Source: Rhodopirellula sp.
GTDB taxonomy: Bacteria > Planctomycetota > Planctomycetia > Pirellulales > Pirellulaceae
Direction: 5' to 3'
Assembly: GCA_002690925.1 (NCBI GenBank)
Contig: NZGD01000270.1
Coordinates: forward strand, 1-34,947
Length of the DNA: 34,947 bases
Below, in pieces: positions 1 to 9,066 of this stretch. Made by a program: the position numbers and the translations under genes. Under the pieces are notes generated by a model, which was given only the letters and a program-made list of their open reading frames with translations, ran no database searches and was not told the origin of the DNA. Each line of letters begins with the position of its first letter. Positions within the stretch are counted from its first letter, which is position 1.

Positions 1-15
1 AGCAAATCCCTGAGC

Positions 16-50
16 CTGGTACCACTGAACTGGTACCACTGAACTGGTAC
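16..50. repeat. 14-bp tandem repeat, 2.5 copies
   Basis: The unit CTGGTACCACTGAA occurs at 16-29 and 30-43, followed by a half copy (CTGGTAC) at 44-50. It lies downstream of the minus-strand DUF1015 gene and has no coding explanation. The rest of 1-178 shows nothing else I can support. Confidence 0.8.
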
Positions 51-178
51 CCGCACCCAGACATTCCGCACCCGATCTCCTCAAGCCAGTGCCACCAGCC
101 GGCTCCGATTGGCATTTCCGCGACGTCGATTCACAGGCGGAAACGATCGGGAATACCTAGGAAAGGCGGCAAAGCACT

Positions 179-1510
179 TCAAGCAAGCGGATTGAACGTG
201 AGTCCGCTAAGGAGCTTGGGGTAGAAATAGGTGCTCTTCGCCGGCATGCGTTCTTTTAGCAAGCTAATCGCTTCAACATGCTCGAGTTTGGCAGGCATGA
301 CCAAGGCAGCCAGGGTATACGGCTCATCACTGTCACTTTCAGCTTGGCTTCCCTCGCCTCGCAACCCGTCCAACACCTCGCTTACTTCGTGGACGTAAGT
401 CGGCTTGGGGTGCCCTTCACAACCCAGTAAATCGTCGATCATGAGGCGATGCAGCAGGCTAACGCCCAAACGACGCCAATCTTCACTCTGCTCGGAAGCC
501 AACTCTTGAATCCGTGCCTGTGCGCCATCGGAAGCCTTGCACAGCACCCATTTTGCGTCGTTAACCGCATAAAGCCCGACGATGCCCTGTTCGTCAGCCG
601 ACTCCATGGTTGCCCAAACCTGATTGGCAGCATCAAGTCCGCCCTCGACGATTTCGCATTCGAATTTTCCAGCAAGCTTCTCAATGATCTCGGTTGAACT
701 GAAAGTTGGAGTCCCACGCAACAATCGGTGGGTTGGAAGCACAATCATCCCAGGATCACTCATCCCAACGAGCATCGTCATCACAAAATTGGCCGGATGA
801 TCCTCTGCGATTCCTCCTGTCTCCTCAATCACTTGATCACGATAATTGCATGCTGTTTCGTACCGATGATGCCCATCAGCTACAAACATCGGTCGATCTT
901 CCATCAGTTCAGTAACACGAGCGGCTACGGCTTCATCGGTCACAGGCCAGAGGATGTGCCTCACGCCGAGGTGATCTGTTGACTCGATTGGCGTTATGCC
1001 TTCGGTAGCGGCGTCCAACAGCGTAATAACCTCGTTGCTTGGGTCGGGGTACAAGCCAAAGATCTGACTGTTATTTTGCTTGGTGGCGGTCGTCAGCTTG
1101 AGGCGATCCACTTTGGCCTTGGGGTGCGTCTCTTCATGCGGATAGATATTGCCTTCGCCGAATGGCTGCAAACGAACGCGTCCCATGAATCCACGCCGAT
1201 TGATCAGGTTGCCCTCGTGCTCGAACTGCTGGTGATACACGTAGTAAGCGGGCTTCTCTTCCCGCACCAAGACGCCCTCACTCTTCCACTGCTCAACAAA
1301 TTTTGCAGCTCGCTCATACCTCTGATCTCCATCATCTCCCGGCTCCTGCCGGTTAAGGATGATTCGAATCACGTTCGCTGCGTGCCTCTTGTAAAGCTCA
1401 TCTTGAAGCTCAGGGTCGATCACGTCATACGGTGGGGCGATCACGTCCGAGAGATTCCCAACGTGGTCAAGATTGTAGCGCAGTGCGGCAAACGGGGTAG
1501 TCTGTGGCAT
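179..1510 (-). CDS. DUF1015 family protein
   Basis: This 443-residue protein belongs to the DUF1015 family, cytosolic proteins of unknown biochemical role that are widespread in bacteria. The N-terminus has the family's usual opening, with a PFAALRY segment followed by VIAPPYDVI near residues 24-32. The strongest signature is the FVADGHHRYETA motif near residues 208-219. The length is normal for the family. The ATG at 1510 is used, although no purine-rich Shine-Dalgarno sequence is visible before it. It lies downstream of ahcY on the same strand with a terminator between them, so it is probably transcribed separately. Family membership is well supported; a function cannot be given. Confidence 0.93.
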   Translation of the reverse strand: MPQTTPFAALRYNLDHVGNLSDVIAPPYDVIDPELQDELYKRHAANVIRIILNRQEPGDDGDQRYERAAKFVEQWKSEGVLVREEKPAYYVYHQQFEHEGNLINRRGFMGRVRLQPFGEGNIYPHEETHPKAKVDRLKLTTATKQNNSQIFGLYPDPSNEVITLLDAATEGITPIESTDHLGVRHILWPVTDEAVAARVTELMEDRPMFVADGHHRYETACNYRDQVIEETGGIAEDHPANFVMTMLVGMSDPGMIVLPTHRLLRGTPTFSSTEIIEKLAGKFECEIVEGGLDAANQVWATMESADEQGIVGLYAVNDAKWVLCKASDGAQARIQELASEQSEDWRRLGVSLLHRLMIDDLLGCEGHPKPTYVHEVSEVLDGLRGEGSQAESDSDEPYTLAALVMPAKLEHVEAISLLKERMPAKSTYFYPKLLSGLTFNPLA

Positions 1511-1774
1511 TTTTGAGGGGCAATCAATTTTGATTCAAGATTTACTTCAAGACTTACGACGGCACAGATGTTAAAGCAAATGAAGCATGGCGCGCAGTAG
1601 TGGTGCAAACCTCGGACATGATGCACCGCGGCGCAAAATAAGGGCGAGGACGCCAACGTCCCGCATTTCGAATGATTGGAAAGAACTAGGTGGCGGGATC
1701 GAGACAGTAATCGTCGCCGCATTGAAGGCAGAAACGCTTGCTGGGAACACTGCGACAATGTTCGACCTACCCAT

Positions 1775-1809
1775 AAAAAAGCCCGACTACCATCGCGGTA
1801 GCCGGGCTT
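1775..1809 (-). terminator. Intrinsic terminator of ahcY
   Basis: On the minus strand a hairpin with a roughly 12-bp stem (AGCCCGGCTACC pairing with GGTAGTCGGGCT, one mismatch) is followed by a run of T (A-run 1775-1780 on the plus strand). It sits about 60 bases after the ahcY stop codon. The gap 1511-1867 between ahcY and the DUF1015 gene holds nothing else that I can support. Confidence 0.88.
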
Positions 1810-1867
1810 CGTAAATCAATCCGATGCTGACACTGCCAAACTCGGCGAGGGTGTCGGCACGCTTAGC

Positions 1868-3214
1868 CTAGTAGCGGTAGTGCTCAGGCTTGTAAGGTCC
1901 TTCAACAGGAATCCCGAGGTACTCAGCTTGCTCGTCGCTCAGCACGGTAAGCTTGACTCCCAACTGCTCGAGATGCAGTCGAGCGACTTCCTCGTCCAGC
2001 TTCTTGGGCAACATGTGAACTTTGACGGCGTAAGCGTCAGTGTCACGGTTATTCCAAAGCTCCATTTGAGCCAGCACCTGGTTTGTGAATGAAGTACTCA
2101 TCACAAAACTCGGGTGACCCGTTGCACAACCCAAGTTAACCAAACGCCCTTTGGCGAGAATGATGACGCTGCGACCGGTGTTCTTGAAGGTGTACCGATC
2201 CACCGCCCCAATCTCAGCTGCCTTGATTTCGTCTTTGGTGACAGCACCGTCCGCAACTTGCTGCTCCAACCAAGCCACATCGATTTCGGTATCGAAGTGT
2301 CCGATGTTACACAGGATTGCATCATTGGGCATCTGCTCGATGTGATTACCGAGGATGATATCCTTGTTACCGGTTGTCGTTACGAACAAACGACCTTCTT
2401 TGCATGCCTCTTCCATGGTGACCACTTCGTAGCCTTCCATCGCGGCCTGCAGTGCGTTGATCGGATCGATCTCGGTCACGATCACACGACAGCCGTAGCT
2501 CTTCAAGCTTGCAGCACAACCTTTTCCAACATCTCCGTAGCCGCAGACCACGGCAACTTTCCCGGCCAACATTACGTCGGTCGCTCGCTTGACACCATCA
2601 GCCAGTGACTCACGGCAACCGTACAAATTATCGAACTTGCTTTTCGTCGCGCTATCGTTGACATTGATCGATGGGACCTGGAGAGCACCGCTTCGATTCA
2701 ACACTTCCAGTCGGTGAATACCAGCGGTCGTTTCCTCACTGATTCCATGGATATTGGTCAACAATTCCGGGTAACGATCGTGCACCATGGCGGTCAAATC
2801 CCCACCATCATCGAGAATCATGTTCAGAGGTTCCCCCGAGGGAAACATCAAAGTTTGCTCAATGCACCAATCGAACTCTTCGTCGGTCTCGCCCTTCCAC
2901 GCGTAAACCGGCACACCAGCGGCGGCTACTGCCGCAGCAGCGTGATCTTGGGTACTGAAAATGTTGCAGCTGCTCCAAGTCACCTCGGCGCCCAATTCAA
3001 CCAAAGTCTCAATGAGGACTGCAGTTTGAATCGTCATGTGCAAACAACCAGCGATGCGAGCTCCGGTTAAGGGCTTGCTTTCGCCGTACTTTGCGCGAAG
3101 TGCCATGAGTCCTGGCATTTCGTTCTCGGCGAGTTCGATCTCTTTTCGACCGAACTCGGCCAAGCCGATATCTTTGACTTTGTAAGGAAGCCTGTCTGTT
3201 GCGACTTGCGACAC
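1868..3214 (-). CDS. ahcY: Adenosylhomocysteinase (S-adenosyl-L-homocysteine hydrolase)
   Basis: This cytosolic NAD-dependent enzyme splits S-adenosylhomocysteine into adenosine and homocysteine and so relieves product inhibition of methyltransferases. The sequence has the Rossmann motif [11 protein letters not shown], the preceding conserved block with [17 protein letters not shown], and the characteristic C-terminus ending PYKPEHYRY. The insert near ETDEEFDWC marks the long bacterial form. I choose the GTG at 3214 as start, giving 448 residues that begin [13 protein letters not shown], because a purine-rich GAGAGAGAAA lies just upstream. The in-frame ATG at 3268 would add 18 residues that look like untranslated leader. 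A terminator follows the gene. A class I methyltransferase lies elsewhere in the window but is not linked to it. Confidence 0.97.
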   Translation of the reverse strand: MSQVATDRLPYKVKDIGLAEFGRKEIELAENEMPGLMALRAKYGESKPLTGARIAGCLHMTIQTAVLIETLVELGAEVTWSSCNIFSTQDHAAAAVAAAGVPVYAWKGETDEEFDWCIEQTLMFPSGEPLNMILDDGGDLTAMVHDRYPELLTNIHGISEETTAGIHRLEVLNRSGALQVPSINVNDSATKSKFDNLYGCRESLADGVKRATDVMLAGKVAVVCGYGDVGKGCAASLKSYGCRVIVTEIDPINALQAAMEGYEVVTMEEACKEGRLFVTTTGNKDIILGNHIEQMPNDAILCNIGHFDTEIDVAWLEQQVADGAVTKDEIKAAEIGAVDRYTFKNTGRSVIILAKGRLVNLGCATGHPSFVMSTSFTNQVLAQMELWNNRDTDAYAVKVHMLPKKLDEEVARLHLEQLGVKLTVLSDEQAEYLGIPVEGPYKPEHYRY

Positions 3215-3657
3215 GTTGTTTCTCTCTCTCAAAAAATGTGAATGAACATGGCGCGTCCGAGGGGCCAAGAACCCAACACGGGGACTCCCGCTGGTTCACA
3301 ATCCCCCGAACGCCCTGTGGGGGTGGTGTGAGCTTCAGTGGCACAGCATCGGCTGGCCGTTCTCACTACACGCATGATAGACGGGTTTCAAGCTTTTCGC
3401 AGGGGGTAATCTGCTTACCAACGAACGTGTTTTCGGAACGAAAACGACGGCATTTCCCACTCAAATCACCTCATCTGCGTCACCAGTGCTCGGATCTTAA
3501 TGGCGGACGCACCGATTCAGTCCATTCTCGTCCCAATTAGAAGCACCATTTCTGCGACAATTTGGCAGAAGTTTCATGCAAAAATAGCGAAGATTGAGCA
3601 ACGAGCAAGTAATTCACCGGGCGAAGCGTCAGGTTTTACCCATGGGATATAGCCTCG
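3215..3657 (-). other. Long leader/intergenic region upstream of ahcY, possible structured RNA
   Basis: There is no credible gene in these 443 bases between trpF and ahcY. Read on the minus strand it contains a G/C-run hairpin candidate near 3303-3325 (CCCCC ... GGGGG) and further GC-rich blocks close to the ahcY start, suggesting a structured 5' leader. I compared it by eye with the conserved cores of SAH, SAM and cobalamin riboswitches and saw no clear match, so no riboswitch is called. Confidence 0.25.
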
Positions 3658-4332
3658 TTACGACCGCCGCAAAGCGACCAAGGCATTCTCGGAAAACTGG
3701 GAAATCATACTGCCAGACTTCTTACCTCGCTCTGCTTCCACGCCGCTTGCAGTGTCAACACTGCTGGCGGCACCTTTCGTGATTGCGGCAGCCACATTCT
3801 CAGGATTCAAACCACCGGCCAGTGTCCAAGAAACATCTCCACGCTGTTCAGCCCATTGCCGGATGACTGCCCAGTCAAGTGTCTTCCCCGTGCCACCGTG
3901 ACTTCTCCCCCCATCGGCATCCAGTAGCAGATGAATCCCAAGCGAGGCCCAAGGATCCGCTCGGTTTTTAATTGCCTGAATCGTCAACGGCCCCGTCGGC
4001 AACTTGATTGCTCGAATCAGCTTGGTCACGCCATGGTCGCGCAACCTGCTCACGATGCCAATTTGCTCGTCACCATGCAGTTGCACCGCCTCAAGTTCCA
4101 ATCGTTCTGACACCCGCAGCATTGCTTCTACCGAAGAGTTTACAAATACACCGACCCTGACGAGCCCCAATTCGCCGGCTTTGCTTGCAAGTCTTTCCGC
4201 TAACGTGGTTTCGGGATCAACAAAACGACAGCTTGGTGGATAAAAATTCAAACCAATGGCGTCCGCCCCACTCTTGAAAACGGCCTCCATATCGGTGACC
4301 TCTCGAACTCCGCAAATCTTGATGTGGAACAT
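3658..4332 (-). CDS. trpF: Phosphoribosylanthranilate isomerase
   Basis: This enzyme catalyses the third step of tryptophan synthesis, the Amadori rearrangement of N-(5-phosphoribosyl)anthranilate to CdRP, in the cytosol. The 224-residue (beta/alpha)8 protein is normal in length. It shows IKICG with the general-base cysteine at residue 7, LHGDE near 85-89, the LLLDADGG segment with the likely acid Asp138, the GGTGKTLDW phosphate-binding loop near 146-154, and LAGGLNPENV near 171-180. The ATG at 4332 begins 98 bases from a divergent gene, so the two share a promoter region. No other trp gene is in the window, so trpF stands alone here. Confidence 0.96.
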   Translation of the reverse strand: MFHIKICGVREVTDMEAVFKSGADAIGLNFYPPSCRFVDPETTLAERLASKAGELGLVRVGVFVNSSVEAMLRVSERLELEAVQLHGDEQIGIVSRLRDHGVTKLIRAIKLPTGPLTIQAIKNRADPWASLGIHLLLDADGGRSHGGTGKTLDWAVIRQWAEQRGDVSWTLAGGLNPENVAAAITKGAASSVDTASGVEAERGKKSGSMISQFSENALVALRRS

Positions 4333-4419
4333 GAGAACAAACTCGGGGAAATGGACTGGTCGAAAAGAACGATAATATCCGATAAACGATCAGAACAGAT
4401 GTCTCGACGCAGGAACTCG

Positions 4420-4426
4420 CGGAGGT
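4420..4426 (+). promoter_or_regulatory. Ribosome binding site of the 4431 gene
   Basis: CGGAGGT followed by ATAC and ATG gives a near-consensus Shine-Dalgarno sequence at ideal spacing. It fixes the start at 4431, which matters because this protein has no recognised homologue to guide the choice. Confidence 0.7.
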
Positions 4427-4430
4427 ATAC

Positions 4431-5423
4431 ATGATTGCCAAATCTCGCCAAATGGCAGCACATGACTTCCTGCTTGTTTTCCTTTCAGCCGCAGTCTTGG
4501 CTCTCTTGCTTTGGCCACCGGGGCCTGCAGTCCGTGAGGTGGAAGTCCGCCGCAACGATGGCAGCCTCCAAAAGTATCAGTTAGAAGCTGGCGACTCTAT
4601 GCTAGCAAGCCTGTCGCAGAAACTGCAACGCTGGTCCAATCCCCAGCCGAACTCTCGAACTGCGATCAATAGGTGGAATGCTGAACTGGGAAGCCTATAC
4701 GCAGAGCGTACAACCCCCAGAGCGGCAGAAGAAATCAAACGGATTCTTCCCGTTTCCTACTATCCAGACCTTGCAAAAAAACGGGCGGCATCGGCAAATC
4801 ACGCAGCACTCCTGCAACAGCAACAGACCTATTGGCTAGACTTTCAGCGTCGGGCCGAGCAGGCAATCCAAGTGGAACAACAACGACAGGAACGTTTGTT
4901 TGAATTACACAAACACCCTCCGATCTCAATCAGTGAACTACAACCAGGCCCCTACCCCCGAAAAGCAATTCTGTGCTCTTCCTTGATTGGGCTTTGCGTT
5001 GCGGTGCTCTTTGGTGCTTGGAATTTTCTGGCCCCCTCGATCCAACTCGTGACGCAAACTCCAGCCTCGACCAAGAATCAGTTAGCCGACGAGAGTCACC
5101 CACACTCGCCCCACGCTGACGCCTCGGTCGCGACTGACGCCACAGATTCCACGGAATTCAGGGTTACACTTCCTGCCACATGGCTCAAAGTGCGGCAACC
5201 AATTGCCGTATGGCTTCGTCAAACAGCATATCTGACCTTGCTCGCATCCGTGCTCCTCGTCACCTCAACATCGATTCTCACTCCCAAGTCGCAGTGGCGT
5301 GGTTTCCCTGCACGGGTGCTCTGGGGCGAGCACAACTCCGGGTCCACCTCACCACAACCACCCCGCTCAAACAAACCCATGCTGCGGATGCAGAAAAGTG
5401 CCTTAGCACCGCGGACATCCTAG
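4431..5423 (+). CDS. Membrane protein of unknown function with coiled-coil segment
   Basis: I do not recognise this 330-residue protein. It has three hydrophobic segments, at about residues 12-29, 179-200 and 262-281. Between the first two is an alpha-helical, Gln/Arg-rich stretch (about 117-160) that is likely to form a coiled coil; between the last two is a His/Ser/Asp-rich linker that looks disordered. The tail after residue 285 is basic. The layout (N-terminal membrane segment, long helical part, second membrane segment) is loosely like chain-length regulators, but no motif supports that. A strong ribosome binding site precedes the ATG. It is divergent from trpF and converges on the beta-propeller gene. 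Confidence 0.75.
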   Translation: MIAKSRQMAAHDFLLVFLSAAVLALLLWPPGPAVREVEVRRNDGSLQKYQLEAGDSMLASLSQKLQRWSNPQPNSRTAINRWNAELGSLYAERTTPRAAEEIKRILPVSYYPDLAKKRAASANHAALLQQQQTYWLDFQRRAEQAIQVEQQRQERLFELHKHPPISISELQPGPYPRKAILCSSLIGLCVAVLFGAWNFLAPSIQLVTQTPASTKNQLADESHPHSPHADASVATDATDSTEFRVTLPATWLKVRQPIAVWLRQTAYLTLLASVLLVTSTSILTPKSQWRGFPARVLWGEHNSGSTSPQPPRSNKPMLRMQKSALAPRTS

Positions 5424-5462
5424 TGACGACTTGCTGACACGGATGAGCACGTTACCAAACGA

Positions 5463-5526
5463 CCATGTTGCCAAACAGCCATGTTGCCAAACAGCCATGT
5501 TGCCAAACAGCCATGTTGCCAAACAG
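5463..5526. repeat. 16-bp tandem repeat, four perfect copies
   Basis: CCATGTTGCCAAACAG is repeated without error at 5463-5478, 5479-5494, 5495-5510 and 5511-5526. A degenerate copy precedes it (5447-5462) and a partial CCA follows. The array fills the gap between two convergent genes. The unit is not a multiple of three, so any frame through it cycles, which argues against a coding role. There is no spacer, so it is not a CRISPR. Confidence 0.93.
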
Positions 5527-5554
5527 CCACAGGGCCTCTCGTCTGCTACTCCGT

Positions 5555-6613
5555 CTAGGCTCGCTGACTCGCAAAAACACTACGCGTTTGCTGCCACGCG
5601 TCTGTAAGATACTGAGTCCCGAGTCTGCCGCATTGAATGCAAGTTGCAACCAGCATGGCGATCAATGAAAAGCCGAACAGAATACGCGTCGGTAACGCGT
5701 CAGGGATTGCCTGCGAAACCAAACGGGAAACGGATTGATCCCTGATCTGAATCTCATTCACGACAGTTCCGTCAGTCGTATGGAGTTCACACAACACATC
5801 CTGCCTGACTCCATACGCCAACAAACGCCCGCCGGGACCGGCAGTCAATCCATGTGTCTCACAGCAGCGTTCTCTGGTCGGACTCAAGCGAATGCATTGA
5901 CCTGTATTCGCATCAATTCGGTACAACAGGTTGCTTGCCAGATCAACGCCATACAACCCCTCGTCTTGAACAAAAGCAAGACTGAAAATGCCCGGCGCTT
6001 CGACATAAGCAACGGCAGTCGCGTTACCTGAGTGCTTGTCAATTCGTATTAGCTGGTCTGTGAGAGTATCGATTCCATAAAGTCGATTGAGACGATCGCA
6101 CGCCAGCGATTGCACGCTGCTGAATCCCAGCGGTCCAATGCTAATCGCTTTTCCCGTCTTTCGGTCAACCTTCAACAACTGATCGCTTTGCCCATCAATC
6201 GCAAACATCTGGCCCTCACGATCGAAGGTCAGCCCACAGACGGCAGGAAACCCGAGTGGGCCCACGTGAATTCGCAAACGCATCAGTTCATCAATGATGA
6301 TCAGTCCGTCGCAACTACCATCCACCGCATAAATGAGTTTATCAACAGCACTATAAGCCAGCGCGGTAATGCATGAAGGGCCCAAGGTGACCTTCCCCAC
6401 TGGCTGTTTATCAGCCGTTGCTTTTTTTTCGTGGACTTGGGTATTCGAGTTACCTGCGACGGTTTCCTGAGCATCACCAGCAGATGCTTGCCAAGATGAA
6501 ACCTCAGCCCCAATCAAAGGACCACCACAAAAGCACAACACTACACCGCACACTGAAGCCAAATCGAAGAGCCTTCCCAACGAGTGTTGCAACGGTTCAC
6601 TAATATCACGCAT
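5555..6613 (-). CDS. Exported beta-propeller-like protein with C-terminal membrane anchor
   Basis: The protein (352 residues from the chosen start) has an N-terminal hydrophobic signal segment ending near GGPLIGAE and a low-complexity spacer. Repeated blades of about 40-45 residues follow, each with an 'L..D...LYGID...DQL..ID..TG' pattern, the form of NHL/YWTD-type or DUF4394-like propellers. Near the C-terminus a hydrophobic stretch (ILFGFSLIAMLVATCIQC) followed by polar and basic residues suggests a membrane anchor. I choose the ATG at 6613 because GGGAGAG lies 6-7 bases upstream and the signal peptide then starts properly; the ORF extends to 6727 only through unlikely sequence. The function is unknown; a propeller suggests ligand or protein binding at the cell surface. 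Confidence 0.8.
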   Translation of the reverse strand: MRDISEPLQHSLGRLFDLASVCGVVLCFCGGPLIGAEVSSWQASAGDAQETVAGNSNTQVHEKKATADKQPVGKVTLGPSCITALAYSAVDKLIYAVDGSCDGLIIIDELMRLRIHVGPLGFPAVCGLTFDREGQMFAIDGQSDQLLKVDRKTGKAISIGPLGFSSVQSLACDRLNRLYGIDTLTDQLIRIDKHSGNATAVAYVEAPGIFSLAFVQDEGLYGVDLASNLLYRIDANTGQCIRLSPTRERCCETHGLTAGPGGRLLAYGVRQDVLCELHTTDGTVVNEIQIRDQSVSRLVSQAIPDALPTRILFGFSLIAMLVATCIQCGRLGTQYLTDAWQQTRSVFASQRA

Positions 6614-7220
6614 CCAAACTCTCCCTGCGGCCAATTGCATGCCATTCGTCCAATGAAACCAAGCCAAAGTCGTGGCTTGCCTGCGGGCCAGAGAGATGCA
6701 AGCGGCGCGCCAGAAAGACTCGCCCAAGACAGCAATTGACTGAAATCAACCTTTCCGATTTTTTATCCGTTGGCAATTGCCTGACGCTGGCCCTTGAGCA
6801 TCACAAAGGGACTCAATGACGCCGATAGCACGCAGAGGTTTCCTGCGAAAACAACTGTGAATACCCGCTGCAATGCACGCTGCGAATAAATTCCTATGTT
6901 CGTTGCATGAACAATGTAAATAGATGCACAATCTAAAGGCACTGGTTGTCGTATCGCTGCCCACGAATCAGGCTAGGGTGCCAAAGTCACGTTTTTTCAC
7001 TCATCCGCGTCTGCTGAAAAACAGAGATACGCCGTTTTTCGCCGCTTTGAATGGGATAGTGAATAATACAGCGATGCATTTTCATGCCTGCTCCGGTGCA
7101 GCTTGTACGGATCTGTTTTGATTCCCTTTTTGGGACAAGAAATTCAGCAACTGCCAGTGCAGTCAACCGCAACTGATCAGGCCCCGGAGCGGGTGACTTA
7201 ACGTTGCTCCTGAATCAACA
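6614..7220. other. Gene-poor stretch
   Basis: No ORF here has a convincing start, a domain, or biased codon use on either strand. The sequence is more AT-rich than the neighbouring genes. It leads into decayed coding sequence. Confidence 0.4.
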
Positions 7221-7800
7221 GTGTTCGCCTACTTTCGCAATCGAACCGTCACCGACGATGTGACAGAACCTGAAATAGAGCCTGCCGAACACGCACCTGA
7301 TGAAAGGGGACGTTATGACCGCTCGCCCCCCGTAATGACTGATTGTGCGTTGCTCGCAGATACCCTGTACCATCTGCCTGATCAAGACAGGCCGCGAATG
7401 TTACGTCGTCTACTCAGAATCCAAAATCCTGACGGACAAGTGGTGATCATCGCTTAGGGCGGTAACTCAGGTGGCAATTGCTTGCTGAAAAGGTTCGGTA
7501 CTCAGCATTCGACCTGTTCCGTCCGGTCGCACTGTGGGTTGCTCAGTTCCCGGACTTCGAACTGAAAATGAATCAACTGTCTACGACCGTGAAAACCAAA
7601 ACCGTTGAAGAAGAAGTTATCCCGCTTTCAGATGTGGGATCCTGATATGGGGGGAGTTTCTAAGAACACCTGAAGAAATCGCTTTCGCCAACCATGTCAG
7701 CACAGAGCGGTGGAATCCTGAAGTTCAGCTTGGTGGCTGGGAAGTAGGTCATCACAATCTCCGCCATCAAAAACAAGTCCTAACGACTAGCGTTACTTAG
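7221..7800 (+). pseudogene. Decayed coding remnants, including a methyltransferase-like fragment
   Basis: Three protein-like fragments lie in succession on the plus strand in different frames. The first (7221-7457) ends with LADTLYHLPDQDRPRMLRRL and then NPDGQVVII, the pattern around the post-motif II and III region of class I SAM-dependent methyltransferases. The second (7502-7645) reads LFRPVALWVAQFPDFELKMN onward to a stop. The third ends at 7800 after ERWNPEVQLGGWEVGHHNLR. None has a proper start or complete domain, so I read the stretch as one or more broken genes. I do not recognise the last two fragments. An intact methyltransferase gene lies just beyond on the opposite strand. Confidence 0.45.
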
Positions 7801-7926
7801 CCCCCCCAGCGACATCAGACAGTCATCTCAGCGAGGCTTGAGCAGTTGGGAAACACAACAAACTGGTCTCATTGGCCACCTTAGATTCGTCGCCAGCCCT
7901 CGCTTTCTGGGCAAATTGAGCAGACA

Positions 7927-8586
7927 TCAAGAAACCGTCGCGACCACACATCGAACAGGCATGGTCCAGATCGCCATCTCAACATTCTGTTGAATACTCA
8001 AGCCGGCTTCTTCAACAAAGCTGACCACATCGATAGGCTGACAGTCGACGATGTGTGGAAAGTGCTCATGCATCCAAACATAGGTTTTCTCCAAGCTACT
8101 GGCCTTATCCCCGTCCAGAACCGTCGCCATGGAAACCACCCCAAGCCTTCCTCCTGGCTTCAATACACGAACCACCTCAGCCAGCACCGCCGGAATATCT
8201 TCAAGCGGAAAAAGTTCCAACGTAAAACTTGCAAAGGCTGCATCAAAGCAATCGTCTTCATAGGGCAATTTTCGTGCATCGCCCACGCTAAGGTCTGTAC
8301 GATCTGCAAAACCTTCGGCCGCTAGTTTTTTGGTTGCGACGTTTTTCATCCCACTGGAAACATCTATTCCGGCAACATTACCCGATTCGCCCACCGCTGC
8401 TGCCAGATGAATCATCGTATTGCCAGTGCCATAACCAATTTCCAAAACACGCTCTCCCGCGTGAACGTCCAGAGCCTGCTCACCCCTCTCACGTGCCTTA
8501 TGCTCACCTGCATCAGAGATCAAATCGTAGGCGTGGCTGATGCGATCATAAAAAGACTGATTCGTCGCGGGAGTCGAATTGGACAT
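7927..8586 (-). CDS. Class I SAM-dependent methyltransferase (UbiE/Methyltransf_11 type)
   Basis: This cytosolic protein of 219 residues has the full set of class I motifs. After a short N-terminal helix (FYDRISHAYDLIS) comes motif I VLEIGYGTGN, then an acidic loop GIDVSSGM, motif II-like LPYEDDCFDAAFASFTLELF and motif III RVLKPGGRLGVV. This arrangement is typical of UbiE and related small-molecule methyltransferases; the substrate cannot be read from the sequence. I choose the ATG at 8586, since the upstream extension to 8673 is a hydrophobic stretch unlike the family. The Shine-Dalgarno sequence is weak. It is the last gene of a minus-strand series, about 480 bases after the SDR gene. Confidence 0.9.
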   Translation of the reverse strand: MSNSTPATNQSFYDRISHAYDLISDAGEHKARERGEQALDVHAGERVLEIGYGTGNTMIHLAAAVGESGNVAGIDVSSGMKNVATKKLAAEGFADRTDLSVGDARKLPYEDDCFDAAFASFTLELFPLEDIPAVLAEVVRVLKPGGRLGVVSMATVLDGDKASSLEKTYVWMHEHFPHIVDCQPIDVVSFVEEAGLSIQQNVEMAIWTMPVRCVVATVS

Positions 8587-9066
8587 CGGTACAACCTGTC
8601 GTGCTAGTAGACGGAAATTTACAGTGGCGATGAAAATGAGAACAAAGCAACAGAAACCAAAACAAGGTCGCACAGGTTGCCGGGTTTTCGATCATTCTAT
8701 CGACAAATTTGTAATGCACAGAGATCACTTTCACCAGCCGCACTTGGCCCCATGCTCACGGCGCCCCCGCGTCTTGCCTTTCTGATCTCCCCGAACCTCG
8801 TGCTGCGTTCATTGCCATCCTACCCAACTCGCAAGACATCCTCGTAATAAAACTGCCCCAGGTGTGCCTGACCTTGGCATTCTATTTTGTCAACTCTCAG
8901 CCGCTACACTACAGTCACCAGCGGTTACCCGTACAAACGGTTGCCGGTCGCGACTTGTAAGGCTGGCAACTGGCAGGACTGGCGAGAGGGGGTCGCAAGC
9001 TCCATACCGCAAGCACAGAACTGAATAGCACACAACCGGCATTCCCAAGAGTCAAGCATGCAAACA
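8587..9066. other. Gene-free gap with a promoter-like site on the plus strand
   Basis: No credible ORF is present. A TTGTCA (8887-8892), 17-base spacer, TACAGT (8910-8915) arrangement resembles a sigma70 promoter pointing towards the plus strand, antisense to the SDR gene, but no plus-strand gene follows. A TCAAGCATGC direct repeat lies next to the SDR stop (about 9052-9077). Confidence 0.3.

Noticed and set aside
1076..1516. 146-codon plus-strand ORF inside the DUF1015 gene
   Set aside because: It is antisense to a well-supported gene, with no domain and no ribosome binding site.
2114..2608. 164-codon plus-strand ORF inside ahcY
   Set aside because: It is the complementary frame of a conserved enzyme, with no features of its own.
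3241..3420. SAH or SAM riboswitch upstream of ahcY
   Set aside because: The conserved core sequences I know were not found by eye; kept only as a finding to test.
5463..5526. CRISPR-like array
   Set aside because: The copies are adjacent with no spacers and the unit is only 16 bases; it is a plain tandem repeat and no cas gene is present.
8887..8915. sigma70-like promoter on the plus strand as a confirmed feature
   Set aside because: No plus-strand gene follows and such matches occur by chance; mentioned only in the gap entry.
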